Origin: Nageia nagi
Lineage: Eukaryota > Pinophyta
DNA: 64,000 nucleotides
Direction of reading: 5' to 3'
Assembly (NCBI GenBank): GCA_050084985.1
Contig: JBITNC010000001.1
Span: 111,352,001-111,416,000 of the forward strand
The translations under genes were made by a program, and so were the position numbers. The stretch's first letter is position 1; the number at the start of each line of letters is the position of its first letter. Positions 11,990-22,875 of the stretch are shown in pieces. The notes beneath the pieces were generated by a model. It had not been told where the DNA came from. It saw only the letters and a program-made list of their open reading frames with translations, and ran no database searches.

Positions 11990-13982
11990 TTTTTGAATGA
12001 TAGACTTTTATATTAAAAGAGAAAAATTATATTATACAAAGGAAAAGGGATGGAAATACACACACCTTTCGCGCCTCCCTTGATACCAAAAAATACATCC
12101 GATCAAACTACCAAAGGGCGGAAAATAACTAAGGAAACCCTATCGACCACCATGTGGCAACAACAAAAATATCATCGAGAAAACAACTTAAAAATAGTAA
12201 GCTTCATTACACATCATTAAATTTCCAACACGATTGCATTAAGCATCATTCATGGGAGAGGGATTGGAGGCAGTTTGGATGTTGGCAGGTGGTGCAGTGA
12301 AAGGCACCGAAGTGGTAGGCTTAATAAAAACCTCAACATTCTCCTGGTTCTCATTATGCTTCCACACATTAGAAGGAATTCATGACCAATGTGTTTTCCC
12401 CAAGGTTTCTCGGAATTCATGCCACTTGGGGCCACCTTTGAATGATGTTGACACCCACCCATCTACTGTGTCATCTTGTTCATTTATTATCAATGTTACT
12501 AGATTTTGCCAACCTCAACAATCTCCTTTAGACCAGCCACACCAAGTTGTAACTTGATAGGAGGTGCTCGCATTGCTACCCCAACCTGCAACTTGATGGT
12601 AGTTGCTTGCATTGCCACCCCATCCATGTTGTGTAGGAGAACTAAGACAAGAATCCCATCCTTAATTGTTCCACCCAACAGTTGGCAGAGAGTTCCTTGT
12701 TTCTTGAGGTGGTAAGTGAGATCTATGGGAAAAAATTTGGTCCTATTCCCATGGTGGATGGTGATGATGTTGCTTAGATCGTGAGCACTCCTGCCAAATT
12801 GGGGAGGAAGGAGGAACTCAACTCATAGAGCAAGAAGCATTTCCCTAGTAACTGATGAGCTCCTATAGATGGTTGACCTCCAAAGCGACCTTGTTAACTT
12901 GGTCATTAATTTGAAACTAAATGTCATAAAAAATGGTGAGCTTGTTAGCTAGAGCAAAATCAACAGAATACACTTTCCTTAAAAAAATAACTACATTCCG
13001 CTCTTTCCACAAATGAAACATGATTCTAATCCAAAAAAAATTCCAAAATGTTTCCAAATAAAATGAAAAATTTAGAGGATCTCCAAGGAGATTGTGCATC
13101 CAGGAAAGTGATTGCTTTGAAAAAGGTTGGAAAAAGGTATTCATACAAGTCCAAGCTTTTTCATCTTTACCAAATTGCCAAAACAAATGCAAAATAGACT
13201 CTTCAAAGTTATAGAATGAGCATAAAGTGATGGGGATCCCAAGTGAGTAAGCCTATTACCTACAGGCAAACCGTGGAATAGCATACTCCATGCAAAGTAG
13301 GCTTGCTTAGGTTCAATATAAATGGCCCATAGAGTTTTGAATAGTGCACTCCACTCAGAAAGAGTGGAGGATAAACACCAATGTTCATTAAGCTTGGGAG
13401 CTGTGGTAAGATTGTGAGATAGCCAATTATACCCCATTTTAGTACTATAACTAAAAATTGGTGCACCCATGATCCACTTCCATTCTATACACCATGGGCA
13501 TTGTGAGTGCTAACCCAAATTGGGCCATAACAAGAAATGTGTACATTTGAGAACTGCTTCATAAGTATCTTTATCCTCAGATTTCAGAGTAAATTTGAGT
13601 TTGAAGCTTTCCCACAAGATCCACCCTTTAGAGGAGTGGTCAAAGGAATCAAAGAGGGAGGTAATCCCTTTTTTGAAGAACTGTTTGGCATGAATCCATT
13701 GAATGGAAGCAAGAGGTTGATTCTATACCATGATAATTAGGGACCACTAGACATTAAGCAAAGCCATTGCCACACCTTGGTGTCGGCTATTACGATTCCA
13801 CTAAAGCCATGGTTTGACACTCTCCCATGCTTTCTAGATGCTCTTGCAAATAAAAGACCCAAAAACCTTGATTAGAACAAGCATAACAATCAAGTAAGGG
13901 AAATTCATACATTTCCAAGTTTTTTTGCCAAGGGGAAGTCCTTGAGAAATAGAGTACCATAACAGAACCTTCCAAGCTTCTT
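11990..13982 (-). mobile_element. 5'-truncated LINE (L1-type) insertion
   Basis: The insertion is bounded by an exact 13-bp duplication. On the minus strand the 3' end (plus 11990) closes with a short A run. The 5' end (plus 13982) starts inside the end of the RT ORF, so the copy is about 2 kb of a longer element. It contains the post-RT and zinc-binding part of ORF2, then about 0.9 kb of 3' region (11990-12916) without a recognisable domain. Confidence 0.88.
12917..13975 (-). pseudogene. LINE ORF2 C-terminus with zf-RVT domain
   Basis: The minus strand encodes a GLPLAKK-like segment right after the truncated 5' end (about 13930), then GNRLTHLG and LHLFWQFGKDEKAW, the zinc-binding reverse transcriptase domain (zf-RVT) common at the C-terminus of plant L1 ORF2 and related proteins. 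The sequence W-S-M-L-F-H-G-L-P-V-G at about 13260-13300 fits the family's 'FAW...GLPV.NRL' pattern. At least three frame changes and several stops separate the blocks. The palm domain and endonuclease lie upstream of the truncation and are absent. Confidence 0.85.
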
Positions 13983-13995
13983 AGAAATAAATATT
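13983..13995. repeat. Target-site duplication of LINE, right copy
   Basis: AGAAATAAATATT, identical to 11977-11989. Confidence 0.85.
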
Positions 13996-14141
13996 AACAA
14001 TTAGTTCAAATCAAAATTATATTATTCTAAAGATATGAGAGTTGGGTTTTGGAACCATTAGAATATAAACCTTGATAAGTTTCATTCACATCTTTATTAT
14101 ACATTTATAGAATATTAATAACCATTTTGTTCAAAATATGG

Positions 14142-14146
14142 ATATG
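14142..14146. repeat. TSD of gypsy element 1, left
   Basis: ATATG directly before the TGTTAG terminus, repeated at 22871-22875. Confidence 0.85.
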
Positions 14147-14942
14147 TGTTAGCACCTTAATTTGGTCCTCCTAAGTGGCCCTACTTAGGTGTAATATCAT
14201 AAGTATCTTTTATCATATTATGGTCTTATTATCAAACATATCTCAAGTGCTAATATTATTTTTATGCTAGGTACACCAATGTCAGTGCTAGCCTTCTTAC
14301 AAGGGTCATTGGTGGAATCTCATGCATATATAAAGATAAGTGTTTCTATCATGGGAAAGCAATAAAGATTACAACTCGATAGTTGGTACCCTACTCTTGG
14401 GTGTTTCTAAATATTGCCCATTGAGATTATAATCTTGTTACCACTCAAGCATATCTATCATCAATCATTTACAATTATATGTTTAGCTTAACTTATCGAT
14501 ATTTTGTTGTTATCGATCCTTGGAAGTGAATCTCACTCAACTAGAACCCTAACACCCATGTTGTTGTTTTAGAATGTAGCATTCGTACTTCCATAGGCAT
14601 CTGTGTTAATCTTGTTACTAATTTTGTTTATGGGGTTTGTACATCAAGGTCACCTATCTTTAACAAGCTTAGTTTGCATATAATCGGCTCTTCCCTGGTA
14701 AGGATACATAGGTATTTATCTTACACTTGATTTCATCTCTTTAGTGCATCTTTTTGTTTGTTATCTTGATTCAAAATAAAACCCTAGTCTTATTACTACA
14801 TTGTTATATTCATTTTTGTTATTTATGTTATCATGTATGTTTATTCAAGTTAAATTACTAGGATGATACATACTTAAATATTGCATGTTTCTTAATCTCA
14901 CTCGGGTTAAAATCCTAGGAGTAGCTAAAAACCTATTCAACA
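14147..14942 (+). repeat. 5' LTR of gypsy element 1
   Basis: It starts TGTTAGCACC and ends CTATTCAACA. It is collinear with 22082-22870 throughout, with many substitutions, so the insertion is old. A TATATAAA box is at 14327-14334. Confidence 0.9.
14327..14334 (+). promoter_or_regulatory. TATA box in 5' LTR
   Basis: TATATAAA lies 180 bases into the LTR and is preserved at 22263-22270 in the 3' LTR, which suggests the U3 promoter. Confidence 0.65.
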
Positions 14943-14944
14943 TA

Positions 14945-14962
14945 TTGGCACCCACATTTCCT
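14945..14962 (+). other. Candidate primer-binding site
   Basis: TTGGCACCCACATTTCC begins 2 bases after the 5' LTR. The TTGGC start is the usual form of plant gypsy primer sites, but the tRNA cannot be assigned from this degenerate copy. Confidence 0.5.
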
Positions 14963-15080
14963 AGCATATCCTTCTCTTAATTAGGGTAGGACATAAATGC
15001 TCTCAAACCCACATTAAATTTTGCCACAATATCAAATCTATTAAAGATCTTGTTTACAAATTATATTCCAAAGGCATTTT

Positions 15081-16560
15081 ATGTTACTAGTGATGAAAAT
15101 GCAAATATCTCTTGTGATTCTACTAACCCTGCAACTAGGAGGATTACCAAAGGAAGGAAAATTGGTAGACCATGATTTTCCCAAAATTGGAGTGAGAGGA
15201 TCTATAAGAACCAACAATCTATTGAATTACATGGACAAGTCACAAAAGAAGGCATTGATGAAAGTCCTTTGTATAAGGAAAGCTTCATAGAAAGTTTAGA
15301 TAACTCAACAAAGATAGTTAATTAGGTGATTGAATCTAATAATGAAGGGTTCCAAACTCCTACAAAATCATAATATCCCTCCTATTACAACCAAAGAGGA
15401 AATCATTGCAAGATTAAGTGATGATGAGATCTTTAGAAAAGTCATGAGTTCCAAAGAGAACAAACATAGGTTCATAAAATTGCTCAATGAGTTACCAATT
15501 ATGGAAACATCCTATGCAGTTGATGTGATTGAATATGAGTAATTTTTCAAACAAAAAAGAATATATCATTATAATATAATTTTGGAATATATACCTCTTG
15601 ATGGTATGGCTTTCACACAAAGTGAACCACTATGAGGGTTCTTTGTGAATAAATCTATAGCCATACAAAATATTAGACCATTTAGTATTCCTATTCTGCA
15701 CGTGGATGCTCACATCAACATGGATGCTATTGCTAGCATGGATGTTGAGCCTCAGATAGAAAATGTGGTACAAATTCCTCCAATCACTCATGTATCATAT
15801 GTAGAAGAAGAAATTTATCATGAGAATGTTAGAGCACTACCAAACACTAGCATGAATGTTATTCTCATTGCAACATAATAGGACTTGCTTCATTAGGAAG
15901 CTCAAAGGGGTAATGAGAATATTAAAAATATTAAAAAGTACCCACTATACAAGAAGAGAAAGTTCACAACATAGAATAACTTAATGAAGATGATGATATG
16001 TTGATTGAATATGAATGTGATTTAGAGGATCCTACAAATTATAAATAAATCAACAAGATCCTTGAAGAAGTTGATATTTTATACCTAGATTGGGAAAAGG
16101 AGGATAACAAAATTAAATCTCACTTTTTTATTCAAAAGATACATTTCAAGTGACTCAAATGAGCATACCACAAAAAATTACACATTACAAGGAACTAGTT
16201 CAAAAACTAAAGGATGATTATAAGAAAAATGAAGACTAGTTAAACCTAAGAATAAGTAGCTTGTTCGATGTCCTATTACATCTCAAGAAGAATTAAAATA
16301 TCAAAGAATGCAAATTGATCAAATGCTTGAGCAAGCTATGCAAACTACTCTTGATTGGACTCATGAGGAAGAGGATATCAAATATGCATAATTATTGAAA
16401 TGCAATAAGGAGAATATGCTTTTGTTATCTTTCAATGATAAAGATAGAGAATGGTTGATCATAACCACTTGAAGAAATATAATTCAAGATAGAAATAACA
16501 AATGTGAAGCCTTTAATTTCCTTAGGCATTGAAAAAAATTCTGACATTTGAACTAGGAAA
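15081..16560 (+). pseudogene. Coding relics before gag
   Basis: A series of open stretches (15081-15290, 15330-15542, 15645-15878) with coding-like composition but stops and frame changes between them. Readable bits are PPITTKEEIIARLSDDEIF (about 15375-15430) and acidic Glu-rich sequence to about 16130. I do not recognise a domain. Ogre-type gypsy elements carry an extra ORF before gag, which is one possible explanation. An N-terminal extension of gag is another. Confidence 0.5.
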
Positions 16561-16637
16561 AAAATTCAAGTAAACCAGTTGAGAATGTTAAAAACATTTC
16601 TCTACCACATGTTGAAATACCAATTTTAGAGAAAGTA

Positions 16638-17330
16638 GTGGAAGCAACACATATTGATGATATTCAAAAGCTCAATATGATTCAACAAAGGGTTTCAAAA
16701 ATTGAAAAGCAACAAGGTTTGGAACCTCAAAGAAGTGAAGAAAGCAACTCCTTATGCATGAGGATTAGATTAGCAATACTAAACACCAATAAGGATTTGA
16801 AATTCATAAAATATGATGGTACTACTAATCCATGTTTACATTTGTATATTTTATTTGATGAGGTATCATTAATTATTATGGATAGTGATCTACAAGCAAA
16901 GTTATTTCCCATGTCACTAACAGGTGATGCTATTTATTGGTTTGGTAAGTTGCCACATGATAGCATTAATATTTTTGAACAACTTAAATCAATCTTTTGT
17001 GACTTCTATCAAATTCAAATTTCCAAGAAAGTTACATTTAGTGATTTGTTGAAGATTAAACAAAAAGAGGGACAATCTATTGAATCATTCATCAAATATT
17101 AGAAAAGAATGGAAAATCAAGTATATATGTATGATGATACACAAATCATAGCTTTCATTGAAGCACTTTAACAAAAGTACAAGGCAAAATATTTTGAATA
17201 GCACAAGCTACCATTACTAACATTTCTTTAGACTATGATAGGGGAAAAAAGGTTTTACATCATACATGGACAATGGAAGCAAGAACCACAATAGAAAAGG
17301 GAAAAATCACCACCATAGACTCAACTGAGA
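16638..17330 (+). pseudogene. Gypsy gag relic
   Basis: Open for 154 codons (16638-17102), then broken. The core DGTTNPCLHL (about 16815), LFPMSLTGDAIYWFGKLP, SINIFEQLKSIFCDFYQIQ and IKQKEGQSIESFIKY matches the retrotransposon gag (PF03732) pattern 'A..WF..L...SI..W..L...F...F' followed by 'Q..GES+..+I.R'. After a TAG at 17101 the frame continues (RMENQVYMYDD) with more stops. It is the capsid protein of the element and the only sense-strand product I can identify. Confidence 0.85.
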
Positions 17331-18735
17331 TACAAAAAAGAAAAAAGAAAAGTTAATCCAGTAAAATAAAAATGTTAATGCAACGCAGCCAAAAAAGCAA
17401 GTGACAGTAGCAAAATGTGAAAATAAGAAATTTGAGCAAAAAGAAAATTCAATATGCATATGATATCAGATATTTCCTACAAGTAAATTTAAATTCATAT
17501 ATGAGGACATTGAAGAAGTTACAAAGGCCCTAATTAAATTAAAGTTGCTAGTGCAACCACCAAAGTCTCAAAGTCATCCATCATTCACAACAAGGGTTCA
17601 AAGTGAATGCAAATCATATTAGTTATGTGAATATCATCAAAAAAAGAAGGTATCCTTTCCACCACCAAAAGATAAAAAGAGTTCACAATTAGATGAGAAT
17701 ACAAATAAGTTATAAGCACCTCAACACAAGCAGAATAGGAAGATGGGATCTTCAATAATTAGTTTCTTAACTTCATCAAAGCAAAATCACAAGATTCAAC
17801 TATCAACTTTGTAAGTGGTATCACTTTTTCTGATAAAAATGTATTAAGTGTTTTTCATATTGATGTCATAATTAATTTTGTTTATGCATTTGTATTAGTA
17901 TGAATGTGTGTTTTATTTGTTTACTTTTTCTTTAATCCTAACACCTGCAGTGGTCTTCTTTTCTATTTTACATTATCCTATTCTCTCAAGAGGCATTTGC
18001 CAATTTTTTTCTTTGCCTAATTATTATCTATTCTTCTCATCAGTGCTACCACTAATATCAACACCCACACTGGTCTTCCCTTAGTTATGCAAAAAAATAA
18101 TCAATGTAGTGAGCAGTCTCACTCTATTTTAATATTGATCTTTCACTCTTTGGTCTATTCTAATATGATTTCTCAAGAAAAACTTAGACATGTATTTCTT
18201 GACAATTTTGGCCGAGTTTGCTTTGACTAGTTTTTCACACTTGATTTTTTTTTACTTTCAAAACTTCTTGAGGAGGTCATATTGGGGAAAGAGGCCTCAT
18301 TTGAGCCTTTTTTCCATCTATTATACCAGCACCCACATGGGGTTCCCTTAGGCTTTCTAACCATAGTCTTTACTTTATAGGACCATTGTGGCTATTAGGT
18401 TACCTTAGGTTAAAAATTACATTGAATAAAAAAACCTTTCCCATCCTAAACTACATGTACACATCTTGCCAAATAATACACATCCTTATACAAGTTTGAA
18501 TTTAAGGTTAATTCCATGAATTTTAGGCAACATTCAGCAAGCATAGGTGCACCAATTGAAATTCAATACCTAAGTCCTCAAAACACCCAGTGCCCATGTT
18601 GGTTTCCTTTAGGGTTATTTTTTCTAATATGGCCCTTTTAGTATGAAAAACTGGATTTTGTATTAATACCATCATTTCACAATAATACTATAACACTTAG
18701 CAAAATTAACCCATGCATGCATTCATTCACAAATT
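17331..18735. other. Noncoding internal part of gypsy element 1
   Basis: This stretch occupies the position where pol would be expected, but no protease, RT or integrase motif is present in any frame. A loose motif of the form CACCCACACTGGTCTTCCCTTAG recurs in degenerate form near 17939, 18060, 18327 and 18590. Confidence 0.5.
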
Positions 18736-18797
18736 GACCAAATGCATGCATTCATTCACAAATTGACCAATTTGTTAATGAATGCATGCATTTGGTC
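18736..18797. repeat. 62-bp near-perfect palindrome
   Basis: Arms 18736-18764 and 18769-18797 (29 bases each, starting GACCAAATGCATGCATTCAT) pair with one mismatch around a GACC loop. The left arm is partly preceded by a direct copy of the same sequence (about 18713-18740). The transcript could fold into a long hairpin. Confidence 0.9.
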
Positions 18798-18838
18798 TAT
18801 ACACAAATTGACCAATTCGAAAGAGCCACATAGGGTCT

Positions 18839-19771
18839 ATACACCACATTCCCTACAAAATCAAGCCATGGAACATGATTATAATATAACCAAGTTCAAA
18901 CCAAATTGAATCATATAGACAAATTTACCAAAGTAAACTCCCTTACCATCCATCAAACCATCCATGATATTTTGATAAGCCTTCACATTTTTGTTTAACC
19001 ATGTGATCTTTCCATTCCTAGCCCATAAGATCCATTTATGCCCTAGGCACAGGAATTTCCCTTGGCCAAACCACATGAATGTGTGCAACATTACAATAAG
19101 AACAAATGAGCTATTCTTCTCACACTCTTTTGCACCATCATAAAATTATGAAGGTCATGATATATTGGAGCAATGATATATAGGGCCCATGCATAACGTA
19201 CACCCTGGGTAATATACTAAACAATATAGATCAATATGAGAGGGAACACTTCATGATTTTTATTTTGATAGAAAATATTATCTATGTATGATACCGTTAT
19301 CAATCTAACTCACCTCATTCTCTTGATCTTTCCCTTAAAGGAACGGTGAAGATAAGCACCCTTTTTGCCTTCATTGTATTCCTCCAATCCTGTGAGCCAC
19401 TTTGTGGAAGATTTACATTGGTTATCGCTCATACTATCCTCCATGAAAATGGGGTGTCCCTTCACAAGCCAAACTTGTAGGATCCTATACACATCTTCAA
19501 GGATGATAGTGATCTTCTTGGTAGACAAATGCAATGTATTGATCTTTTTAAACCATCTCTCCATGAGGATTTTGAGTAACTCTTTATCCATATGAACATA
19601 GGGAGAATGCAACAAGTATCCCATATAAATATTATAAATAATTATCAACTCCTCATCTACAAATTTTCTTTCCAAACCTAACACTTTTTCCAGCTCTTCG
19701 ATATTGGTTCGGGTTCCATGAGAAATTATCGACATTGTATAAAAAAGGTGCATATTAGTATAATATTTCAT
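18839..19771 (-). pseudogene. Antisense plant-mobile-domain-like ORF
   Basis: On the strand opposite to gag, 19771-19310 is open for 153 codons, and related sequence continues with stops to about 18840. The segment WFKKINTLHLSTKKITIILEDV (about 19500-19560) followed by YRILQVWLVKGHPIF fits the 'T.HLP.GEMTITLEDV..LL.LPV.G.PV' signature of the plant mobile domain (PMD, PF10536). Further on, GVRYAWALYISLLQY (about 19150-19195) fits the 'YaWGsaaLa.LYR.L' block. PMD proteins occur in Mutator-like and gypsy elements and as host genes. It lies between gag and the 3' LTR, the position reported for antisense ORFs of Tat-lineage elements. The copy is broken. Confidence 0.65.
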
Positions 19772-19799
19772 TTTTGAAAATGTTAGAAAGAATTTTTTT

Positions 19800-21185
19800 C
19801 TTTTGTTAATGAAAATAAATAAAATACATTATGATCATGCTAACACCTTAAATAAAAAATGGGACCTTATTTGTTAATAATTGCGTCAATGCTTACACCA
19901 ATGCTCATGCTAGGCTTCCTATGGCTAGTTTTTATAAAACTTGGATGAAAATTACCTTCACACCCGTCATGACCTAAAAACATGAATTCAACCAAAATTG
20001 ATATCCCTAATGCCAAAAATGAAGAATCCCTAACCTCCATAACCCTATCCCTAGGGCATACAACAAATTCCTCACCTAAACCCTACCAAACTTGGAAATT
20101 TTCAATAAAAATAGGAAGAAACATTTCTAAAAGCCTACCACATGAGTAGAGATTTGATTATGGTGGAGGAGATAGGCTCTATGATTCTCTTGGTCTAGAA
20201 TCCTCATCCTACACAATCAAAACTAGGTTAATTTACCAAAACCAAGTCAAAATGAAATCAATGCAACTTTTACCCATACATGATAATTCAAAATCCCTAG
20301 AACCTCACCAACAAGCTTCCATTGATCATCCTTGCTCTCCTAGTCTAGCCCCCACAAACTCAAATAGTGGAAATGATAAATGAATTAGCATTTAGGTTAT
20401 TTAACATAAAATTAGTACATAATTATTGAGGTACCACAAATTACCTTTACCCATAATCATACCTAAGATAATGTTCATTATGCTTAAAACCATAACCTTG
20501 GTTAGCCAACCAAAATTAGAATACATGCATGTGCTAACCTTCACATATACACTAACATTAGTGTACATGCTACTATTCATGCATTTTTATGATGAAAACC
20601 TTTACAAACCTCCCTCTACTAGGTACATATAATCCAAAATTTAATGCATAGCTGATATATATTTGATGATAAGGTTCTTTGCAGGAATAAATAAATATTT
20701 TAATTTCAAGATGGAACATTTCCCATTTGTTTAGGCACATTCTTGTTATAAGTTCATATCAAAAGCATCAAAAATCAAGAAAAAAGGTAACTTTTAGATC
20801 AATCATGTAGGTTACATACATGGAAGTATTGCATCATCACCATTGGAGAAACTAAGCTCAGTGTAATTGTTGATAGCAACACTAACATTGGGCACAAAAT
20901 CAAAACTCAGGTAAAAAATTATCACATATGACCATTAGATTCAAAGGTAAGTTTAGGTATCATTTTCTAAAATATTTCTTAGCTATATATGCATAAAATG
21001 ATCATTGCAAATTCATGACCATGTCCTTGTTGGGTGAAAATTAAATAATCATTACTATTTTATGACCATATCCTTGTTAGGTGGACATGAAATAACCATC
21101 TCTATTTTATAATCATTGTTTGTTGAGATATATAAGAATGGGGCATCAAGGATTCCATGATGATGTGACTATCACTTAAGCTAGA
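19800..21185. other. Noncoding 3' internal region
   Basis: No conserved coding sequence is seen in either direction. The region would contain the upstream and promoter part of the antisense ORF if that ORF were ever transcribed on its own. The 68-codon open frame at 20426-20632 is low-complexity and hydrophobic and is not convincing. Confidence 0.45.
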
Positions 21186-21189
21186 ACTA

Positions 21190-21459
21190 TTGGTTGGGAC
21201 TAAAATAAACACTTTTTTGGGTTAGTTTACTTATTGGGACTAAACCAATCACCATTTTGATGGCCTCATGATTACCTCTTTGGTTGGGAGTAGACCAACC
21301 ATTTTTTGGATCAATTTGATGATTGAGACTAAAATAATCACCATTTTGATGGCATCTTGATCATCTCTTCGGTTGGGACTAAACCAACCTTTCTTTGGGT
21401 TAGTTCTATGATTTGGACTAAACCAATCAGTCTATTGATAGCCTCATGACATATCTTTA
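21190..21459. repeat. Three tandem 90-bp units
   Basis: Units begin near 21190, 21280 and 21370. Each has TTGGTTGGGACTAAACCAACC-like sequence, itself an inverted repeat (GGTTGG...CCAACC), and the block ACCATTTTGATGGCCTCATG. Confidence 0.75.
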
Positions 21460-22068
21460 TGTTCATATGTTTGCATCTAGGAATGGGGTATGCACTTCAT
21501 GATGATGTTGATATATATTATTATGATCTTGTATGTATGAATCTATGAATGAGACATTAGATATTTTTGTGATGATATATATCTATGTATATGATATTTG
21601 ATGTTTTAATGACATTGTATGCATATTATATTAATTTCATCCTTACTCTTGCTTGCTTTATCATTTGTGATGAAATATCATTTATAATTCCATGAATGGA
21701 ATACTTAATTCTATTGTGATAATTTTTATCTATGAATAGGGAATTAAATATTATGATGAACATATCATACATTTATGATGATTTACTCTTGTTATCATTG
21801 TTATATCTTTTATGAGTTTACCATCTTGAAGTTTGGTATTTTTGTCTCTCCTTTTTTAGGTTATTCTTTTCTCTTGGTTTATTCTACTTCATGCAAGCCA
21901 TTCCATCTCATAGCCAAAGCAAAAAGAGGGTAATATACATCATCATTCCTTGGTGATTTGGTAATTTCATAGCTAAACTATGGAAGTATCCATTTTTTCT
22001 TCTCTTTATCCTTTACTTCCTTTACAAGCATAATTTTATTTCAAAAGTTTTCATTTCTTTATACTTGC

Positions 22069-22081
22069 AAAGGGGGGCATT
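22069..22081 (+). other. Polypurine tract of gypsy element 1
   Basis: AAAGGGGGGCATT lies immediately before the 3' LTR, in the correct place for plus-strand priming. Confidence 0.8.
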
Positions 22082-22870
22082 TGTTGACACCTAAATTTGG
22101 TCCTCCTAATGTAGCCCCACTCAAGTGTAATATCATAAGTATATTTTATCATATTATGGTCTTATTATTGGAAATATCTCGATTTGTATTCTAATTTTTA
22201 TGCTAGGTACACCAACATTAGTGCTAGCCTTGTTACAAGGGCCATTGGAGGAATATCATGTATATATAAAGGTAAGTATTTCTATCTTGAGAAAGCAATC
22301 AAGATTACATCTTGATAGTCAATACCCTACTCTTGGGGGTTTCTAAATGTTGCTTATTGAGATTGGAATCTTGTTACCACTTGAGCATATTTTTCATCCA
22401 TAATTTGTAATTATATGTTTATCTCAACTTGTCAATATTATGTTATTATCTATCTTTGGTTGTGAATCTCACTCAATCAAAACCCTTATGCCCGTGTTGT
22501 TATTTTAGAACCTAGCACTCACACTCCCATAGATTTCTACACTAACATTATTGATGTTGTTGTTTATGGAATTTGCACATAAAGGTCACCTATCTTTGAC
22601 AAGCATAGTCTGCATATAATCAACTCTTCTCAAGTAAGAACACATAAGTATTTATCTTACACTTGATTCCATTTCTTTAGTGTGTTATTTTATTTTTTTA
22701 CTTTGATTCAAAATAAAAATCTAATCCTATTATTGTACTATTATATTCATTTATGTTATCATGTATATTTATTTAAGTTAAATTCTTAGGATAATACATA
22801 CTTAAATATTTCATGTTTCTTAGTCTCACTTAGGTTAAAGTCCTAAGAGTAGCTAAAAACCTATTAAACA
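22082..22870 (+). repeat. 3' LTR of gypsy element 1
   Basis: It starts TGTTGACACC and ends CTATTAAACA, collinear with 14147-14942. A TATATAAA box is at 22263-22270. Confidence 0.9.
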
Positions 22871-22875
22871 ATATG
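22871..22875. repeat. TSD of gypsy element 1, right
   Basis: ATATG, identical to 14142-14146. Confidence 0.85.

Larger units (their letters stand above)
14147..22870 (+). mobile_element. Gypsy-type element 1, pol-less, with antisense ORF
   Basis: This is an 8.7-kb element with two direct LTRs (796 and 789 bp), TG...CA ends and a 5-bp duplication ATATG. The internal 7.1 kb has a primer-binding-like site, coding relics before gag, gag, a long noncoding stretch, an antisense ORF resembling the plant mobile domain, a 90-bp tandem repeat and a polypurine tract. I find no protease, RT, RNase H or integrase on either strand, so it looks nonautonomous or internally deleted. A pre-gag ORF plus an antisense ORF resembles the Tat/Ogre branch of Ty3/gypsy. 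That placement is inference, as pol is missing. Confidence 0.88.

Noticed and set aside
12250-12715. Several open frames on both strands
   Set aside because: They lie in the 3' region of the LINE, overlap each other and show no conserved motif.
14147-22870. Possible RT or integrase in gypsy element 1
   Set aside because: I looked for YxDD, LDGxSGY, H2C2 and GHxFIL patterns on both strands and found none.
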